DNA of 64,000 nucleotides. Source: Planctomycetaceae bacterium (lineage in GTDB: Bacteria; Planctomycetota; Planctomycetia; Planctomycetales; Planctomycetaceae). Every line of letters starts with the position of its first letter. Position 1 is the stretch's first letter. The notes under the pieces were generated by a model. That model was not told the DNA's origin, made no database searches, and saw only the letters and a program-made list of their open reading frames with translations. This document shows positions 1 through 9,266 of this stretch, piece by piece. Both the position numbers and the translations under genes were made by a program. The stretch covers positions 1-64,000 of the forward strand of contig JAHBXV010000020.1 in assembly GCA_019636285.1 (NCBI GenBank), given 5' to 3'.

Positions 1-1
1 C

Positions 2-1201
2 CTAGCGTTCGTGGTACTGCCCGCGATTGGGAGAATCGGCCAGACCCAGGAGGCGATCAATCCAGATCTCGCGCTTGTTGGGCTCGGTGGAGGCGACGAA
101 CTCGGCGATTTCGTCGGGTGTCGGCAGTGTCCCGGTGACGTCGAGGAACAGTCGTCGCAGGAACGTGTGGTCATCGCACAAGGGGGACGGTTCGATCGAC
201 AACTCGCGAAACTTGGCAACGGCCAACTCGTCGACGAAGTTCTGATTCTTCCAGTCGGCCAGATCGATCGTGCGATCGAGCGGGACGGCAAAGTCGGCGA
301 TCGCCGCTTCGCCTTCGAAGCGAATCATGACGGGGGCCTGACCGGTGCCCACCACGCGGACGTAGCCGTCCGCGTTCACGGTGACGAGATTCTCATCGAG
401 CGAGTCGTAACGGCACCAGGCCGTGACATCGCGGACGGTTCCATCTTCGTAAACGGCATCGACCCGCAACTGCTGCTCTTCGCCGACGCGGGCGTTCCGC
501 TGATTGGGATAAACGTCCAACCGTGTCATTCGGCGCTCCGCGGCCGGAGAGGGCTTGGCCCCTTGTTCGATCCAGGCGGCAACCAGTTCGTACTCGCGCG
601 AGTTCGGTTCCAGGCGACGGCCCCCGGCATGGGGAATCTGCATCGTCGGTTTTCGCAGCAAAAGGCTTTCGCGGGGACTGATCGTGTTGATGCGTCGGCC
701 GCGACCTTCGCGCGTCATGGCCGCGTGATCGACAAGCGGTTCGAACCCGAAGACCGAAAGTTTGAATCCCCCCTGACCATGCTGGGCCGCATGGCAGGCC
801 CCCATGGCACAGCCATTCTTCACGAGAATCGGTCGCACCTGTTCGATGTAGTCAACGCCTGGGCCGTCGCCAACCAGTTCGACCGTCACGGGAACTTCGC
901 GAGTGCTTCCCGCGACCGTCACCGTCAACGTCGTGGCACCGTTGGCGACCGGTTGCACGCGGCCCGTGGGTGTCACAGTCGCGACATTCGGATCGGCCGA
1001 GGTATAGGTCGCCGTTCGTGTCAGGTCGGTGCGTCCGTGCGGACTCCCGTCGGCGGAACCGGTAACGACGAGTTGCGTTTCGGCAAATCGCCCGCGTAGC
1101 CCGACCGCTTCCGGAGCGATCGACCAGTCGCCCCCTTGGGCGAGGCTCCCGCTGAGCGCCACCGTCAGGATGGCCCAGACCAGGCGTGAAGGTTGCATCA
1201 T
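2..1201 (-). CDS. DUF1549-family Ig-like/cytochrome-type exported protein, prematurely ended
   Basis: A 399-residue protein starting at ATG 1201, with a GGGAG Shine-Dalgarno-like site 8 nt upstream, and stopping at a TAG in positions 2-4. It has an N-terminal signal peptide, a first Ig-like (BIG2-type) domain at about 25-115, a CxxxxCH motif (CAMGACH) near residue 135 of the kind seen in planctomycete cytochrome-like proteins, a second Ig-like domain at about 225-310, and the beginning of a DUF1549 domain from about 325. Relatives normally continue through DUF1549 into DUF1553 and are roughly twice as long. This one stops inside DUF1549, just after ...YHER, where a Trp often follows. Only one base beyond the stop is visible, so a pseudogene, a sequencing error and a true short form cannot be told apart. 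Probably exported. The biochemical role of the family is not established. Confidence 0.8.
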   Translation of the reverse strand: MMQPSRLVWAILTVALSGSLAQGGDWSIAPEAVGLRGRFAETQLVVTGSADGSPHGRTDLTRTATYTSADPNVATVTPTGRVQPVANGATTLTVTVAGSTREVPVTVELVGDGPGVDYIEQVRPILVKNGCAMGACHAAQHGQGGFKLSVFGFEPLVDHAAMTREGRGRRINTISPRESLLLRKPTMQIPHAGGRRLEPNSREYELVAAWIEQGAKPSPAAERRMTRLDVYPNQRNARVGEEQQLRVDAVYEDGTVRDVTAWCRYDSLDENLVTVNADGYVRVVGTGQAPVMIRFEGEAAIADFAVPLDRTIDLADWKNQNFVDELAVAKFRELSIEPSPLCDDHTFLRRLFLDVTGTLPTPDEIAEFVASTEPNKREIWIDRLLGLADSPNRGQYHER

Positions 1202-1598
1202 GAAACTGTCTCCCGGAGTTCGGGCACGGTGGAGATTCGGGCGGGAAACCAAGGCGGGAACAAATCAACAAACATTGTTGCATATCGGCGGATCAATTGC
1301 CATCCCGTACCGTTTTGTCGCGCTGACTCGAATTGCTCCGCGCGGGGCAGTTCCCCAATCAATTTCCCTCGAATGACCGCTGCGGACATCGAGACCGGGA
1401 AACTCAAAACCCCGGATGTGGAAGAATTGGACAGTCCTGCCGACCGCGCCGGCGCGAGCGTGGAATTCAACGCTCCTGTTTGCGCCAATCCCCGAGTTCC
1501 CTTGAGTTGCCGTGACTGCCGGTTACGATGGTGCCCGGCGGCCGCCACAGGCAAAAGCCGCAAGTGTTTTTCAGCGCAAGAGTTCTGGGATTCATCGA
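1202..1598. other. Divergent intergenic region with no gene seen
   Basis: About 400 bases separate the divergently transcribed DUF1549 gene and prs, so the promoters of both should lie here. Open frames in this stretch have no ribosome binding site or recognisable protein sequence. I see no tRNA, terminator or repeat. Confidence 0.6.
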
Positions 1599-2615
1599 AT
1601 GACGCCATCGCGGCCGGAACTGAACGGGCCCCGACCGATTCCGTTTCAGGCACCGCAAGGTGATCTGGCGATCCTCGCCGGTTCGGCGAATCCGCTGCTC
1701 GCCCAGAATATTGCCAACAACCTGGGGGTCTCCCTGATTCCCGCCCGGGCGCATGTTTTCAGCGAAGGCAACGTCTTCGTTCGCATCAAGGAAAACGTGC
1801 GCGGCCGCGATGTGTATGTCATCCAAGGTTGTCACTTCCCCGTGAATGACAACTTCATGGAACTGCTGTTCTGGATCGACGCGCTCCGTCGGGCCAGCGC
1901 GCAAACGGTGACGGCCGTCATCCCCTTCTTCAGTTACGCCCAGGGGGACAAGAAGGACGAGCCGCGCGTTTCGATTCGTGCCCGTGTCTGTGCCGATGCC
2001 ATTGAAGTGGCGGGAGCCGATCGCGTCCTGACGATGGACCTGCACAGCCCGCAGATTCAGGGATTCTTCCGGGTTCCGGTCGACCATTTGTATGGCCGGA
2101 ACGTCATCTGCGAACACGTTCGCCGGTTGGGACTCAAGAACCTGGTGGTTTGCAGTCCCGACGTCGGTTTCGCCAAGGGCGCGGCGGCGTATGCGAATCT
2201 GCTTGGCGTCCCTGTCGTCATCGGGAATAAGCAGCGGACCGATCACTCGGAAACCGTGCAGATTCTGGAAGTCATCGGCGATGTGAAGGACAAGCATGTC
2301 CTGCTGGTTGACGACCTGACGATCACCGGCCGCTCGCTCATCGAGATGGCCCGTGTGCTCAAGCTGCGCGGCGCGCTCGACATTTACGCGGCTGTGACGC
2401 ACGGCGTGCTCTCGAAGGGAGCCGCCCCGCGAATCGCCGAGAGCGACATCAAGCGCATGTTCATCACCGACACGATCGAGTCGAGCTTCGATCCCCTGCC
2501 GCCCAATATTGAAGTCGTCACGGTCGCCGGCCTGTTCGCCCAGGCCATTCGTTCGATCCATGACCGAACCAGCGTGAGCATGCTCTTCCCCGATGGTCGT
2601 CCCATGGTCCCGTAA
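1599..2615 (+). CDS. prs: Ribose-phosphate pyrophosphokinase (PRPP synthetase)
   Basis: A 338-aa cytoplasmic enzyme expected to make 5-phosphoribosyl-1-pyrophosphate from ribose 5-phosphate and ATP, for purine, pyrimidine, His, Trp and NAD synthesis. The sequence shows the N-terminal [21 protein letters not shown] stretch around residues 54-74, the flexible-loop equivalent [11 protein letters not shown] (109-119), MDLHS (146-150) and the PRPP-binding loop [10 protein letters not shown] (237-246). The binding loop keeps the DDxxxTG core but differs from the common DDMIDTAGT form, and the loop lacks the usual RQDRK. It therefore belongs to a divergent branch. The ATG at 1599 is chosen because the family homology begins shortly after it. 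Its TAA stop shares a base with an ATG of mutS, implying co-transcription. Confidence 0.92.
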   Translation: MTPSRPELNGPRPIPFQAPQGDLAILAGSANPLLAQNIANNLGVSLIPARAHVFSEGNVFVRIKENVRGRDVYVIQGCHFPVNDNFMELLFWIDALRRASAQTVTAVIPFFSYAQGDKKDEPRVSIRARVCADAIEVAGADRVLTMDLHSPQIQGFFRVPVDHLYGRNVICEHVRRLGLKNLVVCSPDVGFAKGAAAYANLLGVPVVIGNKQRTDHSETVQILEVIGDVKDKHVLLVDDLTITGRSLIEMARVLKLRGALDIYAAVTHGVLSKGAAPRIAESDIKRMFITDTIESSFDPLPPNIEVVTVAGLFAQAIRSIHDRTSVSMLFPDGRPMVP

Positions 2616-5266
2616 TGGCGATCGTGTCGGCCAAGCTTTCTTCGCCCGCCCGCCGAGCCTGTGATTTTCCCATGTCCGCTCCCACGCCGATGATGCAGCG
2701 GTACCTCGAAGTTAAGGCCCAGCATCCGGGGGTCTTGCTCTTCTTCCGCATGGGGGATTTCTACGAGCTGTTCTACGAAGACGCCGAGATCGCCGCCAAG
2801 GCGCTCGGGCTCACGCTCACCAGCCGCGATAAGGGTTCTTCCAACCCGATTCCGATGGCCGGGTTCCCCTATCACGCCCTCGACGGCTACTTGCAAAAGC
2901 TGATTCGCGGGGGTCATCGGGCCGCCATCTGCGAACAGATGGAAGACCCGAAGCTCGCCAAGGGGCTGGTCCGCCGTGAAGTCACGCGTGTCGTCACTCC
3001 TGGAACACTTACTGAAGACTCACTGCTCGATCCCCGCGAGAGCAATTTCCTCGCGGCTGTGGCGCCGGGTAAGACCCGGTTCGGCATCGCCTGGCTGGAG
3101 CTTTCATCCGGACGGTTTCTGGTCAGCGACGTCGCGGCTGGCGAACTGTCGGATGAACTGGCCCGCATTCAACCAGCCGAATGCCTGCTTCCCGAGCGGA
3201 CCGAGGAGTTCGCCGAACTGCGGCAGCGACTTGCAGGGACCGTGGTCTTCAGTGAACGTCCTGCCTGGTCGTTCTCGGCCGCGACGGCCCGGCAACTGCT
3301 GCTCGACCATTTTCAGACGAAGACGCTCGACGGCTTCGATCTCGAGGAATCGTCGCCTGGCGTGACGGCCGCGGGGGCCTTGCTCGACTATGTGCGCGAG
3401 ACGCAGCGCTCGTCGCTGGGGCATCTGGTTCGGCTGGAAGTCCACCGACGCGGCGACTGTGTTCGTATCGATGAAGCCACACGCCGCAGCCTGGAACTGA
3501 CACGCACGTTACGCGATGGCGAACGCGGCGGCAGCCTGCTGGCCGTGCTGGATGAGACCGTCACGCCGATGGGCTCGCGCTTGCTGGCCGACTGGGTGGC
3601 CAATCCGCTCACCAGCCTTCCCGCCATTCATGCGCGGCAGGATGCGGTTGAAGAACTCGCCAGCGATGGATCGCTGTGTCGTGACGTTCGGGAAATCCTC
3701 GGCACTGCGTACGATCTGCAACGGCTCACCGCGCGAGTCGCCACGGGGCGCGCTTCGCCACGCGATCTGGGCTGCCTGTCGCGCACGCTGGGGCTGCTTC
3801 CGCGCCTCAAGGCTCGGTTGGCCGAACGAAAGGCGGCGCGGCTGGCGGAACTGGAGCAGCGCCTGGACCTGTGTCCCGACCTTCGCGCTGCAATCGATGC
3901 CGCGCTTGTTGATGATCCGCCGCTTTTGTCCAGCGACGGCGGCATGATTCGGCCCGGCTATCATGCGGGTCTCGATGAGCTGCGCGATCTCGCACGCGGT
4001 GGCAAAGAATGGATTGCCGCCTATCAGCGGAAGCAGATCGAACGGACGGGAATCACCAATCTGAAGGTCGGTTACAATAAGGTCTTCGGTTACTACCTCG
4101 AAACCACGTCCGCGAACGCCGACAAGGTTCCCGAGGACTTTATTCGCAAGCAGACGCTGAAGAACCAGGAACGGTTCATCACGCCCGAGCTGAAGACCTA
4201 CGAAGACAAGGTTCTGCGGGCGGAAGGGCAGTCGCTGCAACTGGAGCTCGAACTGTTCGCCGCGCTTCGGGAGAAGGTGACCGCGCAGACGCTTCGTTTA
4301 ACAGAAAATGCAGCCGCGCTCGCCGAGATCGATGTTCTGGCGGGCCTTGCAAGTCTGGCGGCCGGCGGGCGTTATTGCCGTCCGGAAATGACCGACGAAC
4401 CGGTCCTCGATATTCGCGAGGGACGCCATCCGGTTCTTGACCGGCTGCAACCTGCCGGACAGTTTGTTCCCAACGATATCCGTCTCGGCGGAACGTGCGG
4501 GCGGATTCAGCTCATCACCGGGCCCAACATGGCCGGGAAGAGCACCTACATCCGGCAGGCGGCGCTCATCACGCTGATGGCCCAGATCGGTTCGTTCGTT
4601 CCGGCGAGCGAAGCCCGCATCGGTGTTGTCGACCGCATCTTCGCCCGTGTCGGGGCCAGCGATGAGCTGAGTCGCGGCCAGAGTACCTTCATGGTCGAAA
4701 TGACCGAGACGGCCCGCATCCTGAACGCGGCCACCGATCGCAGTCTTGTGATCCTCGATGAGATTGGCCGCGGGACCAGCACCTACGACGGGATTTCACT
4801 GGCCTGGGCGATCACCGAATACCTGCATGACGTCGTCGGCTGCCGGACGCTGTTCGCCACCCATTACCACGAGCTGACACAACTGGCCGAATCCCTGGGT
4901 GACGTGCGGAACTGGAATGTCGCCGTGCGGGAACAGGCCGATGATGTTATTTTCCTGCACCGCATTGTTCCGGGTGCGGCCGACAAGAGTTACGGAATTC
5001 ACGTCGCGCAGCTCGCGGGGGTGCCGCGAACCGTGCTGGATCGCGCGCGGCTGATTCTGGAACGCCTGGAGAACGATCACCTCGATGAGTCGGGAACGAT
5101 GCGGCTACCCGAGCGGAAGACGCAGCGGCACTCGGACCGGCAGTTGCTCCTCTTCGCGCCGCCCGAGCACCCCATCCTGGACGAAATCCGCCAGATGGAC
5201 CTCGACTCGCTCACGCCGCTGATGGCGCTGCAGGAGCTCCATCGCCTCCGCGGCGAACTGAAATAA
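2615..5266 (+). CDS. mutS: DNA mismatch repair protein MutS
   Basis: A full-length MutS of 883 aa that recognises mispaired bases and starts methyl-independent mismatch repair. Visible features are the mismatch-reading motif GDFYELF with F49 and E51 in domain I, the central lever/clamp domains, the ATPase Walker [10 protein letters not shown] (636-644), Walker [13 protein letters not shown] (about 711-722), and a C-terminal helix-turn-helix dimerisation tail. The start at 2615 overlaps the prs stop (TAATG). The ATG at 2672 would give a 864-aa protein whose N-terminus ([15 protein letters not shown]) looks more like other MutS proteins. Neither start has a strong Shine-Dalgarno. Pairing with prs is unusual and suggests translational coupling. 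mutL is not in the window. Confidence 0.95.
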   Translation: MAIVSAKLSSPARRACDFPMSAPTPMMQRYLEVKAQHPGVLLFFRMGDFYELFYEDAEIAAKALGLTLTSRDKGSSNPIPMAGFPYHALDGYLQKLIRGGHRAAICEQMEDPKLAKGLVRREVTRVVTPGTLTEDSLLDPRESNFLAAVAPGKTRFGIAWLELSSGRFLVSDVAAGELSDELARIQPAECLLPERTEEFAELRQRLAGTVVFSERPAWSFSAATARQLLLDHFQTKTLDGFDLEESSPGVTAAGALLDYVRETQRSSLGHLVRLEVHRRGDCVRIDEATRRSLELTRTLRDGERGGSLLAVLDETVTPMGSRLLADWVANPLTSLPAIHARQDAVEELASDGSLCRDVREILGTAYDLQRLTARVATGRASPRDLGCLSRTLGLLPRLKARLAERKAARLAELEQRLDLCPDLRAAIDAALVDDPPLLSSDGGMIRPGYHAGLDELRDLARGGKEWIAAYQRKQIERTGITNLKVGYNKVFGYYLETTSANADKVPEDFIRKQTLKNQERFITPELKTYEDKVLRAEGQSLQLELELFAALREKVTAQTLRLTENAAALAEIDVLAGLASLAAGGRYCRPEMTDEPVLDIREGRHPVLDRLQPAGQFVPNDIRLGGTCGRIQLITGPNMAGKSTYIRQAALITLMAQIGSFVPASEARIGVVDRIFARVGASDELSRGQSTFMVEMTETARILNAATDRSLVILDEIGRGTSTYDGISLAWAITEYLHDVVGCRTLFATHYHELTQLAESLGDVRNWNVAVREQADDVIFLHRIVPGAADKSYGIHVAQLAGVPRTVLDRARLILERLENDHLDESGTMRLPERKTQRHSDRQLLLFAPPEHPILDEIRQMDLDSLTPLMALQELHRLRGELK

Positions 5267-5312
5267 GCGCCCACCCTTAGCCGCGACCCATCGGGGAGCG
5301 CTGCCTTCGGTC

Positions 5313-6077
5313 TTAATTCGGCGCCGGAATCTTGCGGCCGCGCATGCGATCGATGGCCAGCAGAAAAATATCCTTGAGCGCCCGCACGACTTCCTTGCGG
5401 TTGATCTTCGAGGCTCCGGTCACACGATCCTGAAAGACAATCGGCACTTCCTCGAAGCGCGCGCCGAGCCGTTTCAGGTGGTAGAGGATCTCTTCCTGGA
5501 ACGCATACCCTTGCGACCGGAAGTGGTCGAAGTTGACCTGCCGCAACAGTGACGACCGATAGCAGCGAAAGGCTCCGCTGCAATCGCGACACGTCAGGCC
5601 AAGAAGCAGCCGCGAATAGACATTGACCCCCTGGCTCATGAAGTGTCGGAACCAGGGCCAGCCTTCGATTCCGCCGCCGGGAATGTAGCGAGAACCGATC
5701 ACGACGTCGGCTCGATCCAATCCCGCCACGAGTTGTGGCAACACCGCTGGCGGATGGCTGAAATCCGCGTCCATGTTCACGATCGCGTCGTAGCCCTGTT
5801 CCAACCCCCAGCGGAAGCCGTTGATCGTCGCGGCCCCGAGCCCGGCCTTTTCACGCCTGAGCAGCAGATGGACGGCCGGATCATTGGCGGTCAGCTCGCG
5901 GACGAAATCGGCCGTTCCATCGGGCGAACTGTCATCAACCACAACGATATCGGCTGCGGGCAACGCGTTTCGGATCGCGGGGATCAGCGTTTCGAGGTTT
6001 TCCCGCTCGTTGTAGGTACACAGTGTCACCAACACGCGAGGATCGTTCGCCGCGTTGTCCGGAGAAGAAGCAGTCAT
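5313..6077 (-). CDS. Family 2 glycosyltransferase, polyprenol-phosphate mannose/glycose synthase-like
   Basis: A 254-aa GT-A fold enzyme resembling dolichyl/polyprenyl-phosphate mannose synthase (DPM1 type), which moves a hexose from a nucleotide sugar to a polyprenyl phosphate on the cytoplasmic face of the membrane. Motifs: TLCTYNEREN (18-27), VDDSSPDGT (47-55), the metal-binding DAD at 103-105 within NMDADFSHPP, GSRY, and the C-terminal VTGASKINRKEVVRALKD segment typical of this subfamily. There is no C-terminal membrane domain, so it is the short soluble or peripheral form. It is convergent with mutS and 46 nt from it. The true sugar cannot be told from sequence. A second, different GT2 lies at 61.1-61.9 kb. 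Confidence 0.88.
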   Translation of the reverse strand: MTASSPDNAANDPRVLVTLCTYNERENLETLIPAIRNALPAADIVVVDDSSPDGTADFVRELTANDPAVHLLLRREKAGLGAATINGFRWGLEQGYDAIVNMDADFSHPPAVLPQLVAGLDRADVVIGSRYIPGGGIEGWPWFRHFMSQGVNVYSRLLLGLTCRDCSGAFRCYRSSLLRQVNFDHFRSQGYAFQEEILYHLKRLGARFEEVPIVFQDRVTGASKINRKEVVRALKDIFLLAIDRMRGRKIPAPN

Positions 6078-6139
6078 TGGAGGCAGTCAGCAGTAAATTG
6101 AGGCGAGCGGGGTGCCACTCTACGCTGTTACCCCCTACG

Positions 6140-6170
6140 GTCTCGTTCTCAAGCGGAGTCTGGGAATAAG
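6140..6170. repeat. Dispersed intergenic repeat, family C copy 1
   Basis: The stretch CTCGTTCTCAAGCGGAGTCT followed by GGGAATAAG is nearly identical to the sequence at 40431-40460 (CTCGTTCCCAAGCGGAGTT, then GGGGAACCA). Both copies sit between genes. Read in frame, the repeat gives the AWERE-like peptide often seen in spurious planctomycete gene models. Confidence 0.6.
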
Positions 6171-6185
6171 GACAAGGTTTCCTGA

Positions 6186-6267
6186 GGGTGGCACGCCCTG
6201 AGGCTTTGGGAAGGGCGTGGTTTTCACCCATTTGCCACGCCCTTCGAAGACTCAGGGCGTGCCACCC
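6186..6267. repeat. Dispersed palindromic repeat, family B copy 1
   Basis: A large inverted repeat. The left arm starts GGGTGGCACGCCCTGAG and ends AAGGGCGTGG (6186-6220). The right arm starts CCACGCCCTT and ends CTCAGGGCGTGCCACCC (6235-6267). Outer 17 bp and inner 10 bp are perfectly complementary around a 14-nt loop, so RNA or single-stranded DNA could form a long hairpin. Related copies are at 34483-34565 and 26386-26453. Confidence 0.75.
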
Positions 6268-6290
6268 GACCACGTGTCTGCTATAGGAAG

Positions 6291-6313
6291 ACACTGGCAG
6301 AGCCACTGGCACC
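6291..6313. repeat. Fragment of dispersed repeat family A
   Basis: ACACTGGCAGAGCCACTGGC followed by ACC resembles the right arm of the family A palindrome (for example 30770-30793). No left arm is present. It is a decayed or partial copy adjoining the family B and C copies in the same intergenic region. Confidence 0.4.
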
Positions 6314-6373
6314 CAAAGCCGCCTCGGAATGGCGACAAAGCACTCGTCTGGAACATTGGCGCGCGAGCCCGAC

Positions 6374-7651
6374 TCAGGGCAAGGCAGGCCCGAGCGATTC
6401 CGTTACCCCCGGCAAGGCGGGAACCTCGGGTAGGGGTGGTAGCGAATTTAGCGGTGCCGGCGCGGGAGCCGGCGGGAGGGCCTCGAGGTCGATGCCGGGC
6501 TCGGGGGGCGTCGGCAGCGGCGGCTGCGGCTGTCGCAGGTCATGGACTCGCGGCTGAACCGGACGAGGCCCGACCGACGGAGGCAATGCATTGGGTCGCT
6601 CGACCACGGGGGGCGCCACCGGAGCGTTGGCGGGTGCCTGTTCGGGTGCCAAGAACGCGTGGAAGTGTTCGCCCCGACCAGCCAGTCGGAATCCCGTCTC
6701 GAGGAACTGAATTCCGCGCGGGTCGCCGTCGAAGTGGAGCACGGCCCCCATCAGGAACAGCCGATCCGGATCGCGAATGTCCTGGCGCACCCAACCGGCG
6801 AGGTTTTCCAGGAAGACCAGCCGCGTCTGCTGATTCTGTTCGCCCAGAATCTGGGCCAGCGTCGGCGACGCCTGAACGAGGGCACGATCGAGGTGAATCG
6901 CCCGCCGCAGTTCCGCGACCCCCGTGACATAGTCGCGAATCGCCATCGAAGCAAACGCGAGACGAAAATGGGCATCGGCCCGATCCTCGGCCGCCGAGAC
7001 GGAGCGCCGATACAGCGAGAGGGCCTGCGCCCATTCCTGGCGCTGCATCCGCTCGTCCCCCTGCCGCTGCAATTCGAGGCTGCGGAGTCGCGCCTCGTTC
7101 GACGATGGCGCCACCGGCCGCTGAATCGGATCGGGCTTGAACTCGGGGAGGTCTTCCCCCCAACGTTCGGCGTTTTCTCGCAATCCGTCCTGAATCACCG
7201 GATTGAGAGCCATGTTTGGCCCCATCGTCCCGAGCGGATCGTAATTGTAACCCGGCAGCGTGACGACGGGATAAGTGATGGGTCCGGCTGGCACCGCGAC
7301 GGTATTCACGAATCCAAACGCCGGAACTGGCCACTGCCCCCAGAATGGCCCCTGTCCCCAGAACGGGCCGTAGCCCGACCCAAATCCATATCCAAAACCG
7401 TTTCCATAATAATACGGCGATGGCGACCCGTAATAGACGGGGAAATAGCCTCCGCCGCCACTCGCCCCCGGCCATTGCCCGGTACTGGGGACGCTGCTGC
7501 CATATTGCCGGTTGTTCATGCCGCGAAAACCGACCGAGGCTCCCGAGCCGGGCTCACCCATGACGGGGGATCGTTGGGCGTCCGCCCGCCGCGGCCCCGC
7601 GAACGCAACGAACATGGCTGCCACTGTCATCGCGGACACAAACCCACGCAT
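6374..7651 (-). CDS. Exported tetratricopeptide-repeat protein, function unknown
   Basis: A 425-aa protein from ATG 7651, chosen because AAGGAG lies 6 nt upstream and the product begins with a signal peptide (MRGFVSAMTVAAMFVAFA). After it comes a Gly/Tyr/Pro-rich segment (about 35-120, with runs such as YYGNGFGYGFGSGYG), then TPR-like helices at about 185-310 (LELQRQGDERMQRQEWAQALSLYRRSV...), and a Pro-rich tail from about 330 to the end. The Gly/Tyr-rich part suggests an envelope-exposed, poorly structured region, and the TPRs suggest protein binding. No enzymatic motif is seen. It is the last gene of the long minus-strand run and is followed by a repeat-filled gap. Confidence 0.75.
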   Translation of the reverse strand: MRGFVSAMTVAAMFVAFAGPRRADAQRSPVMGEPGSGASVGFRGMNNRQYGSSVPSTGQWPGASGGGGYFPVYYGSPSPYYYGNGFGYGFGSGYGPFWGQGPFWGQWPVPAFGFVNTVAVPAGPITYPVVTLPGYNYDPLGTMGPNMALNPVIQDGLRENAERWGEDLPEFKPDPIQRPVAPSSNEARLRSLELQRQGDERMQRQEWAQALSLYRRSVSAAEDRADAHFRLAFASMAIRDYVTGVAELRRAIHLDRALVQASPTLAQILGEQNQQTRLVFLENLAGWVRQDIRDPDRLFLMGAVLHFDGDPRGIQFLETGFRLAGRGEHFHAFLAPEQAPANAPVAPPVVERPNALPPSVGPRPVQPRVHDLRQPQPPLPTPPEPGIDLEALPPAPAPAPLNSLPPLPEVPALPGVTESLGPALP

Positions 7652-7757
7652 CGCCTTCTCCTTGAGGGGGGCCTGCATTCATCGCAGGTCATTCTAACGC
7701 GCCGACAGCACCAACAATCCACCAAATCCTCGCGAAACCGCCGCTGATTGATCGCGA

Positions 7758-8033
7758 TCACATCACCGATTTCGGCGGTTTCCGAACGCGGTTCTGCCAA
7801 AAGAGGCGATCGGTTGTCACCACGCCCATACGCAGCGCGCAGTTGAGGCACAGCTTCTCGGTTTCACCCTCGAGATAGATTTCGCCGTTCAGAATCAGGT
7901 GAAAATGAGTGTCGCCGGGTGTCTTTGAGTAACAGTACTGTCGCTCGCTCCCCATCTTCACGACGGCCCGCCAGTCTTCGGACGAGGGGACATACAACCG
8001 GCAGTCGGGCGTTGCCTGTGGTTCCTCGGACAT
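7758..8033 (-). CDS. Small conserved-looking protein with CxxC, unknown function
   Basis: A 91-aa soluble protein. ATG 8033 is preferred because GGGGAAAGGGG lies just upstream. It contains a CxxC pair at C62/C65 (KLCLNCAL), further cysteines at 11 and 34, and a beta-rich centre (DTHFHLILNGEIYLEGE). The CxxC could hold a metal or a disulfide, but this is inference. It starts 61 nt after the dehydrogenase gene on the same strand, so the two may share a transcript. I do not recognise the family. Confidence 0.65.
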   Translation of the reverse strand: MSEEPQATPDCRLYVPSSEDWRAVVKMGSERQYCYSKTPGDTHFHLILNGEIYLEGETEKLCLNCALRMGVVTTDRLFWQNRVRKPPKSVM

Positions 8034-8094
8034 TTCACTACCCCTTTCCCCGCGAGACAATGCCTCGCGGGGTGTCGACGCCGCGCAGCTTCGT

Positions 8095-9150
8095 TTACAG
8101 CGTCGGGAGGTCGACATTCAATTTCAACGCCAGATCGGCGAGCGCCTTCCAGTTCCCGTCGTCGATCGGAATCCCATGCGCGCGACGGTTCTGCATCGCG
8201 CGGCGTTCCGGATCGCCGGGAAGGAAAATTTCCTCGACACCGTCGATTCGCGGGACTCCGCGCACATACTCTTCGAGCCGGCCGATTTCGTCGTTCAGGT
8301 GCGGCAGCCCGCCGAAGAATTCCGGATTGAGCACCAGGAAGAACGCCGCGTTGCCGATGGGCGGCGGCGGATTGGGATAGGCACACTGCCCGCCGGAAAT
8401 GGCGCCCGAGAACATTTCCACCATGAACGCGAGGCCAAACCCCTTGTACGCCTGGTCGCCCCCCAGCGGAAGAATCGTTCCCGGCGGATCGCCATACAAC
8501 TGGTTCGGATCAATGGTCGGACGTCCGTCGGCATCCAGCAGCCATCCGCCCGGCACGGTCTGACCGGCGATCTTTTTAACGCGAACTTTCCCTTCCGCCG
8601 TCGCCGACGTCCCGATGTCGAAAATGAAGGGACCATTCTTGCCGCCGGGCATTCCCATGCAGATGGGGTTTGTTCCCAATCGCGGTCGCTTCCCGCCAAC
8701 TGGAGCCACGCGCTGCGCGGCTCCATGCGTATTCGCTCCCATGATGGACGCCAGACCCGCGTCCGCGGCCATTTCCGCGTATTCGCCCAATCGCCCGATG
8801 TGGGACGACTTGATGAGCGTGCCGAATGCGACCGCCGAAGTCTTGCACTTCTCGATCAGCCGGGTCATGAGATCGCGAACCAGCACCTGGCCCATCCCCC
8901 AGCCGCCGTCCGCCATGATGGAGGACGCGCTCTCCTTGACGATCGTCAGTCGCGACTTGGGGTTGAGTCCACCATCGGCCACGCGGCCGATGTAGAAGGG
9001 AATCCGCATCACGCCATGCGAATCGTGTCCGCGCAGATTGGCTTCCACGAGACTGGTCGAAATAATTTCGGCAGCTTCCTGGTCGATTCCACCGGCCAGG
9101 AACAGCCGCTTCGAAAAGTCGTTCAATACATCCGCGCTCAAGACCGGCAA
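8095..9150 (-). CDS. Malate/L-lactate (2-hydroxyacid) dehydrogenase family oxidoreductase
   Basis: A 351-aa NAD(P)-dependent oxidoreductase of the Ldh_2/YiaK/ComC family, which acts on malate, lactate, ureidoglycolate or similar 2-hydroxyacids. Family motifs: RGHDSHGVMR (40-49) with the catalytic His, SSHIGR (115-120), GTNPI (159-163), and YKGFGL (235-240). The TTG at 9150 is preferred because GGGGAG lies 8 nt upstream and homology starts immediately (PVLSADVLNDF). An in-frame ATG at 9228 would add 26 residues. It sits downstream of the MoxR/vWA operon with a gap of 116 nt, so it may be read from the same transcript, but nothing links the functions. The substrate is not predictable here. Confidence 0.85.
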   Translation of the reverse strand: MPVLSADVLNDFSKRLFLAGGIDQEAAEIISTSLVEANLRGHDSHGVMRIPFYIGRVADGGLNPKSRLTIVKESASSIMADGGWGMGQVLVRDLMTRLIEKCKTSAVAFGTLIKSSHIGRLGEYAEMAADAGLASIMGANTHGAAQRVAPVGGKRPRLGTNPICMGMPGGKNGPFIFDIGTSATAEGKVRVKKIAGQTVPGGWLLDADGRPTIDPNQLYGDPPGTILPLGGDQAYKGFGLAFMVEMFSGAISGGQCAYPNPPPPIGNAAFFLVLNPEFFGGLPHLNDEIGRLEEYVRGVPRIDGVEEIFLPGDPERRAMQNRRAHGIPIDDGNWKALADLALKLNVDLPTL

Positions 9151-9266
9151 GTTGGCATCTCCCCAGAAGTGGTTGTCTCGATTCTTCGCAAGAACGAAGA
9201 GTTCGCTCGTCACCAAGCACGATATCATGCCGCCGAGCGATCGTGCATCCCAAGGGGCCGCTTCCT

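Noticed and set aside
11-1099. A 362-codon open frame opposite the DUF1549 gene
   Set aside because: It is the mirror of a gene with clear domains. Composition is Arg/Gly-rich noise and there is no ribosome site.
9151-9228. Extended ATG start for the dehydrogenase
   Set aside because: Possible, but the extra 26 residues have no family match and the TTG at 9150 has a strong GGGGAG site.
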